13,315 nt of DNA from CAYJAD01 sp964368075 (GTDB lineage: Bacteria; Desulfobacterota; Desulfovibrionia; Desulfovibrionales; Desulfovibrionaceae): NCBI GenBank assembly GCA_964368075.1, contig CAYJAD010000063.1:1-13315 (forward strand), read 5' to 3'. Below, one piece after another: positions 5,321-12,973 of this stretch. The position numbers and the translations under genes were made by a program. Position 1 is the stretch's first letter, and each line of letters starts with the position of its first letter. Below the pieces are notes generated by a model. The model was not told where the DNA came from and did no database searches. It was given only the letters and a program-made list of their open reading frames with translations.

Positions 5321-8317
5321 TTAAAAGTTAAGATCCACTTCTTTTAAAATGTGATCCGTTGCTTCATATGTACCGCTTTTTTCCTGATTATTATTTGATA
5401 TCGCATCTTTCTGGTCAAGGTCATCAGCATACAAATTATCAATAATTATAAACATTCCACGAGATCGCGGTATTTTATTACCGTGATAATCTTGTTCTTT
5501 TATATTTCCTTTATTATCAAGCAGTAGTAAATGGATGCTGAGTAAATATTTTTTCAACTCATAAAGCTGCTCTTGCCTACAAAACCTTTCCCTTATGAGA
5601 TATTGGTTTGAAATAAATATGCAAGTTTTTTTATTATGACAGCATTCATACACAGGTTTACCAGCATTGTTCGCACCACTTGATGCTTGATTTTTAGCAT
5701 ACATAGTAGTATAAAAGCCATGCTTAACGAACTGTAATACTTTATCTGCAATATTTCTTATTTCATACTGCACATCACTCCCGTTATTATTTACCCATTG
5801 CTCAAAACAAATCTGCGCAGCGTGTATTGCTGCTTTGGGCTTCCACGGTAAAAGGTGGAACAAAATGCAAAACTCACCCACTCCAGCTAAAAAAGCAAAA
5901 TTTCTTGCAACACGTTCTGCTTGCGATGACAATTTTGGACCAAGCTGTATCATGAATTCAGTCATATAAAGATAAATTTTTTCTTCAACTTCTTTGCGAT
6001 GCTTTTTAATAAGATTTACCACCTGTACTAAGGCCATACCTTTGAATATAGCACTATTTTTAACTAATTCATTGGCAAAGTCTGCAGGGTTCACTTGTTC
6101 TGGGACAACTGTGAACACTCCCTGTTTTTGACCTCCATCTGCTAATAAATTAATGCAACGTACTTCTTGCCCAGCCATGGAGTTTTTATTGTAACCTTGC
6201 TTGATTTTTTCAGAAATAGGCAGTTCTCCAGTAGATAAATATGTCATAAGCCATGTAGATATTTGTTTCGCAACGGCCGCTTTAGTTGCCCTTGCCTTAC
6301 CTTGACCATTGGCAAGCATGTAAGTTGTATGATCTACTACATCTGGTGTACACTGGCCTATTTCATCCAGAAGCAGGCAATTGTCATTGTGCTCTTTGGC
6401 GATACTTTCTAGTGCATTATCGGTAGTGCGCCATGATTTCACCTCTCCGCCTGTCACAGAGCTTGCGACCTTAAGACATGTGGTTTTCCCTGAAGAAGAA
6501 TTACCATAAATATGCAGTCCAAAGCCTTGATGATCTAAAAACTTTAGGAATGGCCCTGCTAATGAAGTCATAACCGCTATTTGCAATATAAAATTGTCCT
6601 CACATGGCTTAGCGATATGTTCTTGCCATCCCTCTAACGTTTCCTTTTGTTCAAAAGGAATTTTTAGTACAGGCATATGAGAATGAATAATGTCCCCATT
6701 TTCTTGTTTTCCAAAATCTAAGGGGAGAAATTTCATTGTGTTACCAGTCCAACCATTTTTATCAACAAGAAGTGCTCTCGCTTCGGGAGACACAGTGCGC
6801 AAGTATTTTAAAAACAGACTTTTTCTTTTAGAATCAGCATCATACCACACCCCTAAGTCAGATAAAATTGCTAAAGCTGGCTCCCCTGAGCCGTTGAGAT
6901 CAGCATTTGAAATGGTACAATAGTGAGTTTTATTATCAGGATCGTGCACCTCCACATATTTAGACCATGAGGTGCTTGTATTATCACGAGCCAAAGCAAT
7001 AACATTCACGTAAGATGCTATACGGATTTTATTAGTACGATCATCAGCACATGGATAGTAGTGTAATCCGTCTATATCAACTTCAAATCTACCTTCATCG
7101 TAACGTGCTGCATACTGTCTTTGATATAAGTCTAAGGGGCACTTAATTTTACAGTCTTTTTTGCAATAATTTTTTTTTCGGATTTCATCGCACGTTGCGG
7201 GTCCGTAGTTAGAAGCATGAAAAAATTTACTTTCAGCTTCTTGAGGTGAATATCGGGATATATCAAATCTACTTATTGCGTGGAAAAGTTCTCTTCCCAT
7301 AGTACCTGCAAATGCTAATATTCTTGCAAGTAAAAACCAACGTTGCTCGTCAACTTCTGTGGGAGAGTTATAGAAAAATAGTATAAATTCACACCCTCCC
7401 ACAATAGCGTTTCTGGATTGCTTTTTGTTTTTAACGAGTTGTTCTCTTCCTTGGATAAGCTTATGCTGAAGGAATAATTCTTCAAACTCGGGAACCAACA
7501 TCAAGTATGTTTTTTCTGGCGCAGTCTCATGGGTTCTGTTAGACAACACAAGTTCTTCAAAATATTCAGCGCGATTATCTAAAATCTCATCATAAGTGAT
7601 AGATACTTTATACTTACCATCTGCACGTTGTATGTTTGGCAAACGCATAAGTTGCCCTTTTCCCCCCTTAAAAAAATTATCATCGATATATGAGTTATCA
7701 TCTTTGAGATAGGAGTTATTTAGCGCAAGTAACGTGTTTAACGCAGCAATATTTTGTCTACAACCGTTAAGCAACTCTTGTCTATACTCAAAACTGTAAA
7801 GAGGAAGGATGATATCTTTAACCATACCTTTGTATATCTCATGTAAATTTATATCTCCATGTTCACCACCAAAAAGTTTAGATGGAATAATCACATGAAA
7901 CCCTTTACTACCACTAGCGAAGTAATTTAGGCTGTATGGGCTTACTCTATATTCTCTGTGAAGGTGTTCCACAAGAAGTATTAACGCCATGCGTGCACTT
8001 TCAATGTCCCCTTTTTTACCAATCACTCTTCCATCGTCATCTGTAACAGTCTGCGTAGCGTCAAAATCTAAAACTATATCAGCATAACGTATCGGTTGTG
8101 GTTTACCCTTTTCGTTCGATACCGGATGACTAAATTCAAAAACTGATGTAGCTGTGTATCCATCTCCTAAAGCTCGCATATACCCTTCTGGGGTTGCAAG
8201 ATACATTTTCCAGGTTGTATCTCGATTGTTCGCTTTCGCTTGCTCTATATCTGCAAAGCCCGCATAAAAGCATTTTTTTCCGTTTCTTGAAATTTCATTA
8301 TGTGTGGTGTCACTCAT
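5321..8317 (-). CDS. Primase-helicase: AEP primase domain fused to DUF927 ATPase
   Basis: This 998-residue protein carries a complete replication initiator layout. The N-terminal third is an archaeo-eukaryotic primase fold: IVLDFDA supplies the metal-binding Asp84 and Asp86, SGSKGFH (135-141) the nucleotide-binding loop and His141, and LMRLPN (223-228) the third motif with Arg225. A cysteine cluster C-x8-C-x3-C-x3-C (376, 385, 389, 393) probably binds zinc or an iron-sulfur cluster. The C-terminal half matches DUF927, a RecA/AAA-like ATPase: Walker A GNSSSGKT (605-612) and Walker B CLLLDE (647-652). An AAGGAG site 7 nt before the ATG fixes the start. Expected role: primer synthesis and unwinding at the element's own origin, perhaps the octamer-flanked region just past its 3' end. 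The exact family assignments rest on motifs only. Confidence 0.85.
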   Translation of the reverse strand: MSDTTHNEISRNGKKCFYAGFADIEQAKANNRDTTWKMYLATPEGYMRALGDGYTATSVFEFSHPVSNEKGKPQPIRYADIVLDFDATQTVTDDDGRVIGKKGDIESARMALILLVEHLHREYRVSPYSLNYFASGSKGFHVIIPSKLFGGEHGDINLHEIYKGMVKDIILPLYSFEYRQELLNGCRQNIAALNTLLALNNSYLKDDNSYIDDNFFKGGKGQLMRLPNIQRADGKYKVSITYDEILDNRAEYFEELVLSNRTHETAPEKTYLMLVPEFEELFLQHKLIQGREQLVKNKKQSRNAIVGGCEFILFFYNSPTEVDEQRWFLLARILAFAGTMGRELFHAISRFDISRYSPQEAESKFFHASNYGPATCDEIRKKNYCKKDCKIKCPLDLYQRQYAARYDEGRFEVDIDGLHYYPCADDRTNKIRIASYVNVIALARDNTSTSWSKYVEVHDPDNKTHYCTISNADLNGSGEPALAILSDLGVWYDADSKRKSLFLKYLRTVSPEARALLVDKNGWTGNTMKFLPLDFGKQENGDIIHSHMPVLKIPFEQKETLEGWQEHIAKPCEDNFILQIAVMTSLAGPFLKFLDHQGFGLHIYGNSSSGKTTCLKVASSVTGGEVKSWRTTDNALESIAKEHNDNCLLLDEIGQCTPDVVDHTTYMLANGQGKARATKAAVAKQISTWLMTYLSTGELPISEKIKQGYNKNSMAGQEVRCINLLADGGQKQGVFTVVPEQVNPADFANELVKNSAIFKGMALVQVVNLIKKHRKEVEEKIYLYMTEFMIQLGPKLSSQAERVARNFAFLAGVGEFCILFHLLPWKPKAAIHAAQICFEQWVNNNGSDVQYEIRNIADKVLQFVKHGFYTTMYAKNQASSGANNAGKPVYECCHNKKTCIFISNQYLIRERFCRQEQLYELKKYLLSIHLLLLDNKGNIKEQDYHGNKIPRSRGMFIIIDNLYADDLDQKDAISNNNQEKSGTYEATDHILKEVDLNF

Positions 8318-8391
8318 AATAGTGCTCCTTTTTGAAATATCACAGTCCCTGAGAACTAGGATAGTTTGGGCTGCTTAAGGTTATTACGCAT

Positions 8392-8402
8392 AGTATATAG
8401 CA
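8392..8402 (-). promoter_or_regulatory. Extended -10 element of the primase-helicase gene
   Basis: The minus strand reads TGCTATATACT, an extended -10 (TG-N-TATATA) or alternatively TATACT at 8392-8397. Upstream are two T tracts but no good -35 box. It lies about 75 bp before the ATG. Confidence 0.4.
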
Positions 8403-8478
8403 AAAAAATTCAAAAAAATAATTGTACAGGCCCCTTGAAGCATATATTGCAAATTGAAATGTGACAAATGAGTAAACA

Positions 8479-8525
8479 AAAAATAGGTATCCCTCATCTT
8501 AGTTTTGCGAAGAGTACCTATTTTT
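8479..8525 (-). terminator. Hairpin terminator after the 200-aa gene
   Basis: The 11-bp arms AAAAATAGGTA (8479-8489) and TACCTATTTTT (8515-8525) flank a 25-nt loop, 22 bp past the stop of the 200-residue gene. On the minus strand the 3' arm ends in a run of six T, then GTTT, as expected of an intrinsic terminator. It separates this gene from the primase-helicase gene, which has its own promoter. Confidence 0.65.
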
Positions 8526-8547
8526 ATTAAGTGTTTTTTGTAAAAAC

Positions 8548-9150
8548 TTATGTCGGATAAACTGTGAGCTCTATCTTGTTAGGTTGTATAACTTTCATTG
8601 TAACAAAAGTATTCTTACTAATTTCCAATCCATGACGCTTTAAACGAGTATTGCTAATATGCAATCCATTTTTACTGAATTTCAATTCAGGCAATGCATG
8701 CTCTCCGTTATCAACATCAATTTGCCAATTAGGTTCATACACTTTCTTTTCTCGTTTCGAAAGCTCATAAAAAACAAATTCTAGATCTTTGCGACGATTG
8801 AAGGCTAGCATTTTCATAAACTCTTCACCGGAGGTTCCTATGTTGACCAATTTTTTAAATTCAGCCCATTGTGATTCAGTCCATTTCTTATACGATCCAC
8901 ACTCTTTCATTGTTTGGGGCATCACTAGGTTCTTGTCTACTGCATCGTCATTTAGGTGCGGCACTTGTGCAGCATTTCTCGTTACAGGATTTTCTAATTG
9001 TTGAGTACCAAGTTCTGTTTGATCTTGATATTCATTGTGTGATAAGCTTTCTGACACAGCGTGCTGTGAATTGGGTGTTACAACAGTTTGGGGCTGATGT
9101 TGACTGTTATCATTTTTTTCTGTTCCATATTGTGAAGTATGTGTGCTCAT
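8548..9150 (-). CDS. Hypothetical protein with disordered N-terminus, possible DNA-binding (200 aa)
   Basis: I place the start at the internal ATG (9148-9150) rather than the first in-frame ATG at 9231. Only the internal one has a ribosome site (AAAGGAAG, 9156-9163, 5 nt spacing), and a TTGACA lies at 9201-9206 inside the extension. Residues 1-80 are rich in Gln, Asn, Ser, Thr and His and look disordered. Residues 88-132 (KKWTESQWAEFKKLV, then a short turn and LEFVFYELSKRE) could form an HTH or SANT-like helical bundle. Residues 154-200 (KFSKNGLHISNTRLKRHGLE and alternating hydrophobic strands) vaguely recall an AbrB-like swapped hairpin. I do not recognise the family. It lies between two replication genes and has its own terminator, so a regulator or DNA-binding accessory of the element is a reasonable guess. 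Confidence 0.6.
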   Translation of the reverse strand: MSTHTSQYGTEKNDNSQHQPQTVVTPNSQHAVSESLSHNEYQDQTELGTQQLENPVTRNAAQVPHLNDDAVDKNLVMPQTMKECGSYKKWTESQWAEFKKLVNIGTSGEEFMKMLAFNRRKDLEFVFYELSKREKKVYEPNWQIDVDNGEHALPELKFSKNGLHISNTRLKRHGLEISKNTFVTMKVIQPNKIELTVYPT

Positions 9151-9155
9151 AAATT

Positions 9156-9163
9156 CTTCCTTT
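9156..9163 (-). promoter_or_regulatory. Ribosome binding site deciding the 200-aa gene start
   Basis: AAAGGAAG on the minus strand lies 5 nt before the ATG at 9148-9150. The upstream in-frame ATG (9229-9231) is preceded only by an A/T stretch without a purine-rich site, so the longer 227-residue reading is unlikely. Confidence 0.65.
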
Positions 9164-9369
9164 ACGTAAAGATATATGTTTTTTGATACACTCGTAATTG
9201 TGTCAATTTTGTCATGAAAAATTAAGGCCATGCTTTTTAAAAAGTGCCACTATTTGTAAAATCTTGTTTCGATGTGTAAGAATTTTGAAATTAGTATACA
9301 TTGATATGGCAAGCATATGAACGAGAAAGCCTTTGAAATTTGTTTCATTATATTTTGTTAAAGATTTAT

Positions 9370-9388
9370 AAGAAGCAATGTGCTTCTT
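9370..9388. terminator. Short hairpin downstream of the DUF3987 gene
   Basis: AAGAAGCA (9370-9377) and TGCTTCTT (9381-9388) pair around a 3-nt loop. The plus strand continues TTATT and the minus strand TATAAATCTTT, so either direction could terminate weakly. A second hairpin, GGAAGCT/AGCTTCC (9407-9423), lies closer to the gene but has no T run. Confidence 0.4.
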
Positions 9389-9438
9389 TTATTAATACAT
9401 TATCCCGGAAGCTCTAAGCTTCCTAGAAAATGTACTTG

Positions 9439-10932
9439 TTAGTACCTTCTTAAAGGGAACCGCTGGTGCAGAGCATAATAATTAACGTCGTATATTGGTG
9501 TACCCCTTCGTCCAGGACGATCTGAACGAATTATCCTCCGATTTAAAACGCCGCAAGACTCAAGGTAATTACACGCATCATAAGCGATGTTCTTTTCTAT
9601 AGACAGTTCGCGATACATCTCTCGCAATTTAAAATCTACGACAGTTCCACTTTCTTGGTTCAGCCAGTTAACAATCTTGTGCACGGCATCCTCTAATGAT
9701 GTGTCTGCAGGAAAGAAGATGTCATGTACTTCTAGCATATGAGGAACAAGACTCATAATTAAGTTACAAGCTTGTCGCATATGCAAAGGTTGTATCGGAG
9801 TCTCGATAATTTCTTCAACACTTTGGTTAGAATCAAGGAAGTGAAAGAAGGCAGCGATTCTATTCGCTACTCCAGCCATCTTCCCAAGCCATGTACGCAG
9901 AGGATAGGTTTCCGTCCATCTCCTCATCATGCCTTCAAGCTCTCCTGAAAAGTATCGCCATTCCTTCGCCGCATCTTGAGACAGGTGAAGCGTATAGTAG
10001 TCACGATTTCCGTTAGTATCATACTTATATTGGAGCTCAAGCAATGCCTTGCATCTACTCTCCCACCATTCAGTAGACTCTTGAGAAATTGCGGCGGCGA
10101 TGCCGACTTCCCTAAACCCTGCTAAGTCTGGGCAGAAAAAAAATAGGGTTCTTGGTATAAAACCTTCATCCCATAGATTTTTTTTTGCTGCTAGCTTTTG
10201 TAGTTTGGCGGGTTGCGTCAAAATACAAAGCCCTGCATGAGGACTGGCAATGTCAACAGATGGACGTGAGGCGCGCTCATATGCGGTACGTTCGTTAGAA
10301 TATCCGCTGAGCAAGAGTTCCAAAAAGCCATGATCCATAGATATGGAGTCAAAGGCTACACCTTCCGCATCCATAACCATAAAAGCATTGCCTTCTTGGG
10401 TGTGCATAAACTTAGCTGCCGCCATACATGTAGCGTCTTGAAGAAAGAGGCGGCGTGGTTCAATGCTGGGTTCATTAAGAACTCTTTCTGCAACTATGAG
10501 TTCTTCTGTTAAGCTTTTTCTTCGAGGAGATTCAGAAGGGTGTTTTATTATTTCCTTCTGAAGCTTCTTAATAGAGGCTTTAGCAAGGTTTTTAAGTGCA
10601 TTTTGCTCAATTTTACGTTTTTCAAGCAAAACGTTCTGTTGAGCAAGCTGCGTCTCTATAGCCCTTCTAAACCACTTCATGACTTGCGATTTGCGCGCTG
10701 AAGACTCTGCAAACGCTATAGTAAAGACACTCAACGGCTCTTGAAAAGCTCCACCCGTGACTGGATCTTCTATTTGAACTTTGACCTTATCATGCATAAG
10801 CGCAGAGCACATGCTTAGCACAATAGGTATCACAAGCGATAGGTCAACCTGGTAATGCCTACAAATATCCATAATAAAATGATAAATTATGGATGGCAAT
10901 GTATTACTGTAATCGTTATTAGAATAACGCAT
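9439..10932 (-). CDS. DUF3987 domain-containing ATPase-like protein
   Basis: This 497-residue protein fits the DUF3987 family found in phages and integrated elements. The phosphate-binding loop is a variant, AESSARKS (75-82), with Lys81 and Ser82. A charged helical stretch (about 91-155) is probably a coiled coil. Then come LFLQDAT (162-168) and a Walker B-like FMVMDAEG (184-191), followed by a GFLELLLSGYSNE segment and a LTQPAKL segment typical of the family. The C-terminal 90 residues (MYRELSIEKNIAYDACNYLESCGVLNRR) look like a winged-helix domain. Start supported by AAGGAG 7 nt upstream. A TTGACA is present at 10983-10988 but lacks a good -10. The family is thought to take part in element replication or DNA handling; the precise function is not established. 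Having both this and a DUF927 primase-helicase in one element is notable. Confidence 0.8.
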   Translation of the reverse strand: MRYSNNDYSNTLPSIIYHFIMDICRHYQVDLSLVIPIVLSMCSALMHDKVKVQIEDPVTGGAFQEPLSVFTIAFAESSARKSQVMKWFRRAIETQLAQQNVLLEKRKIEQNALKNLAKASIKKLQKEIIKHPSESPRRKSLTEELIVAERVLNEPSIEPRRLFLQDATCMAAAKFMHTQEGNAFMVMDAEGVAFDSISMDHGFLELLLSGYSNERTAYERASRPSVDIASPHAGLCILTQPAKLQKLAAKKNLWDEGFIPRTLFFFCPDLAGFREVGIAAAISQESTEWWESRCKALLELQYKYDTNGNRDYYTLHLSQDAAKEWRYFSGELEGMMRRWTETYPLRTWLGKMAGVANRIAAFFHFLDSNQSVEEIIETPIQPLHMRQACNLIMSLVPHMLEVHDIFFPADTSLEDAVHKIVNWLNQESGTVVDFKLREMYRELSIEKNIAYDACNYLESCGVLNRRIIRSDRPGRRGTPIYDVNYYALHQRFPLRRY

Positions 10933-11054
10933 AAATGAACTCCTTACAATAAAACGTATTCCAAAGGCTTTCTCTATTCAATTGTCAAAGCATATGGTAT
11001 TGCTATGTGCTACATGCAAGGAGTTCTCAAAACTCCAGGGAAAAGGTTGTCGTG

Positions 11055-11106
11055 ATCGTATCGTTGAATTTCCACTTTGGGTAAAATGGAAATTCAACGA
11101 TACGAT
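11055..11106. repeat. Perfect 20-bp inverted repeat with 12-nt loop
   Basis: The arms at 11055-11074 and 11087-11106 are exact reverse complements (inner end GAATTTCCA/TGGAAATTC) around the loop CTTTGGGTAAAA, in which TTT and AAA can pair further. No T run follows on either strand, so it is not a standard terminator. It would form a very stable cruciform or single-strand hairpin. Confidence 0.9.
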
Positions 11107-11194
11107 GTTAGATTGTTACAAAAAAGGTTAGAAACTAAACACTTGCCAAAAAATCATATCGCTTTGCATATGTGTTGTATGTCGCAAGCATGAG

Positions 11195-11206
11195 GCAAAA
11201 TTTTGC
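11195..11206. repeat. 12-bp palindrome GCAAAATTTTGC in a larger dyad
   Basis: The palindrome is flanked by CATGAGGC on the left and GCCTGCATG on the right, which pair with one bulged base. It lies about 70-80 bp past the stop of the 109-residue gene and could be its terminator or a protein-binding site. Confidence 0.5.
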
Positions 11207-11273
11207 GTTTAACGCCTGCATGAACATAGGTAAGATAGCGATAGGTTAAAAGGTAACATCATAAAACGCATAG

Positions 11274-11603
11274 CTACTTCGAGCCATAAGCGTTTTTTAC
11301 TGCTTTAATGCCACCACGTAAGTATAAGGAATACCATGCTAAAAACGTTTGCTTTTCATAGATAGAATTACGACCATTTCGAACACAGGGTGGTCCATAC
11401 CCCTGGCTATGTATGTTACTTAGTGTCCCAGCGGCGATAGCATTCCCAGTGAGACGAGGTACTTCTTTACGGGCAAAGATGGAGGGTAGGTCTTGTCTTA
11501 AAGCATCAATGCAGCGACAAATCATTTCATCTTGAGGATCAAGTAACTCTTGCGTGTTAAGTTTCTCCCTCTTGAGAGATCCCTGAATTAAAGACTGTTG
11601 CAT
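11274..11603 (-). CDS. Small HTH/excisionase-like protein (109 aa)
   Basis: This 109-residue protein has a variable N-terminal 38 residues, then a region (about 39-97) that aligns with the 88-residue protein at 4769-5035: LPSIFARKEVPRLTGNAIAAG, TLSN, GYGPP, VRNGRNSIY and a final hydrophobic helix. The shared positions LPxxxxRxE, TG, TLSN, G-P, R-G and Y identify it as a diverged paralogue. Such proteins in mobile elements are usually excisionases or transcriptional regulators. The start is supported by AGGAG 6 nt upstream, and a promoter is predicted at 11637-11664. Its place at the head of the minus-strand gene block and upstream of a repeat-rich region fits a regulator or recombination directionality factor. 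The exact target is unknown. Confidence 0.65.
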   Translation of the reverse strand: MQQSLIQGSLKREKLNTQELLDPQDEMICRCIDALRQDLPSIFARKEVPRLTGNAIAAGTLSNIHSQGYGPPCVRNGRNSIYEKQTFLAWYSLYLRGGIKAVKNAYGSK

Positions 11604-11962
11604 ATAGCTCTCCTACGCTGTGGCTTTCTAGGGATAAATATAAACCATTTCCTACAGCTGTAAAGCATAAAATGCTAATTTTATTAACTTTTTTCGACGA
11701 ATAAGCGCACTAACTTAATCGTCGACTTTTCTTTTTCTAGGCCTTTACTTATAGTTATAGATAGTGTATCATTAGGTGAGGTGTGATAGGAAAATACATA
11801 CCTATCCTATGCCAAATATTGGGATAAGTATGTACGCAAAATTGTCAAAGATGGGTGGGAACTTGTTGTGCATCTACAAAATACTGATGGATGTCAAGAC
11901 GTTATTTGGCTAAGCCTACTTGACTGTTGTTATATAGTATTTAAATCACTAAAGGATAAAAC
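11604..11962. other. Divergent control region rich in dyads
   Basis: This 359-bp region separates the minus-strand block from the plus-strand 336-residue gene. Besides the promoter at 11637-11664 it holds a TCGACGA/TCGTCGA dyad (11694-11700 and 11719-11725) and a 13-bp dyad with one mismatch (11795-11807 and 11822-11834, core TACATAC/GTATGTA). No convincing promoter for the plus-strand gene was found; a TATAGT lies near 11935 without a matching -35 box. No RNA gene is recognisable. Confidence 0.55.
11637..11664 (-). promoter_or_regulatory. Predicted promoter of the 109-aa HTH-like gene
   Basis: On the minus strand TTTACA (11659-11664, 5 of 6 to consensus), a 16-nt spacer and TATATT (11637-11642, 5 of 6). 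An ACAGCTGT palindrome (11654-11661) overlaps the -35 box, and an AGCAT/ATGCT dyad (11664-11676) lies just upstream; both are possible operator sites. Confidence 0.6.
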
Positions 11963-12973
11963 ATGCTAAACCAAAGAGACCCTGGGGCACTTTTCCTTGA
12001 AAGAAGAGACCGTTTCATGCAAAAGATATTCTTAGAACATGAATACAAAAAAAGACATTTTCTTGTGACGAAAAATATGTCAGATTATAATGATGTTATT
12101 ATAAATCTTGAGAGGTTCATTGTTTATTCGATAGAAGATAACCCTTCTTGGTACAACGAACTGGAAGACAACATAAGAAACATAAAGTATAAAAACCAAT
12201 ACAATAAGCTATCGTTTGTAAACGAACACCACTCTAAATTAATACTAGAAGCAGAAATTGAAAGTCGAAAAAAATATGGGGTACCTTTTTATAATTTAAT
12301 GATGCCTGAAGACATTGCCTTCAGACTACTAGATTCAGATAAACCCCTATATCCAATTTCTCCAGAGTATTTCGATATAGAAAGAATTGTAGACACCGCG
12401 TTTCTAAAAGCAATTCTGGGATTTTTCCATATTAAGGAAAAAAGGCATAATTTTTTTCCAGCAGAAAAGGATATCCTAAGAAAAGAATTTGAATCCCGAC
12501 TGGACGGCAATAATCCTACAAGAGATCTTGCTTTACTATCAGCAATTATAAAATGCTCAAATGGTAAAGACCTAAATAAGAGTGATAAAGATGCTTTATT
12601 GGAGAAAATGGACTCGTATATCCCTGAAAAGACAAGAGAAAATTCATTTAAATCAAGATTGCATGGTCTTTTATATTTTGATTATGCGCTCGCTATCACA
12701 TCTACAGGTGAAAAGCATAAGGTTAATGATTTTATATCACTATTCTCTGGGGTCTTAGAGGTAGAAAAGAAGAAAAACTATTCAGAAATGATAAAAAAAT
12801 CCTACAGAGATAAGCTTAAACTTGCAACCCAGTGTATTCAAGAATGTAAAGTACTACCAACATCTAATACAGGAAGTACAGAGGAAATAAAAAAAATCAT
12901 TCTACCTGAGCACATCCCATTTTATCATGACTATATTTCATTTCAAAAAAATACTAAGATTCAAAAACATTAA
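11963..12973 (+). CDS. Hypothetical protein, orphan cargo gene (336 aa)
   Basis: I do not recognise this 336-residue protein. It is charged, rich in Lys, Glu and Asp, probably all helical, and has no signal peptide, membrane segment, nucleotide-binding loop or metal-binding motif that I can see. The N-terminal third contains clusters such as FLERRDRFMQKIF and YNDVIINLERFIVY; the middle has FFPAEKDILRKEFESRLDG and a run of helices. Start: AAAGGA 6 nt before the ATG. It is the only plus-strand gene, more AT-rich than the replication genes, and sits between the integrase and the regulator, a common place for cargo such as defence genes. Its TAA stop overlaps the convergent integrase stop, both read from the same TTAA (12970-12973). 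The function is unknown; a defence role is only suggested by position. Confidence 0.7.
   Translation: MLNQRDPGALFLERRDRFMQKIFLEHEYKKRHFLVTKNMSDYNDVIINLERFIVYSIEDNPSWYNELEDNIRNIKYKNQYNKLSFVNEHHSKLILEAEIESRKKYGVPFYNLMMPEDIAFRLLDSDKPLYPISPEYFDIERIVDTAFLKAILGFFHIKEKRHNFFPAEKDILRKEFESRLDGNNPTRDLALLSAIIKCSNGKDLNKSDKDALLEKMDSYIPEKTRENSFKSRLHGLLYFDYALAITSTGEKHKVNDFISLFSGVLEVEKKKNYSEMIKKSYRDKLKLATQCIQECKVLPTSNTGSTEEIKKIILPEHIPFYHDYISFQKNTKIQKH

Larger units (their letters stand above)
10933..11273. other. Intergenic region with strong inverted repeats
   Basis: This 341-bp stretch between the 109-residue gene and the DUF3987 gene holds no credible gene. It contains a small GGAGTT/AACTCC dyad near 11030-11046, the perfect 20-bp hairpin at 11055-11106, and a 12-bp palindrome GCAAAATTTTGC at 11195-11206 nested in a CATG-AGGC/GCCT-CATG dyad. 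It probably carries the DUF3987 gene's promoter, but I see no convincing -10 box. Confidence 0.6.

Noticed and set aside
8871..9152. 93-codon plus-strand frame opposite the 200-residue gene
   Set aside because: Antisense shadow of a better-supported gene; no ribosome site or recognisable protein features.
9151..9231. N-terminal extension of the 200-residue protein to 227 residues
   Set aside because: The upstream ATG has no ribosome site, a TTGACA lies inside the extension, and the internal ATG has AAAGGAAG at good spacing.
10960..10988. TTGACA as the promoter of the DUF3987 gene
   Set aside because: With a 17-nt spacer the -10 position reads TTTGGA, which is not credible.
11110..11245. A 30-codon minus-strand frame starting MFMQALNAKF in the spacer after the 109-residue gene
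   Set aside because: No ribosome site, overlaps strong palindromes and is too short to support.
11790..11969. Open plus-strand frame of 59 codons ending in TAA just after the ATG of the 336-residue gene
   Set aside because: It has no ATG and no ribosome site, and the protein resembles nothing I know. It may be a gene remnant but is more likely chance.
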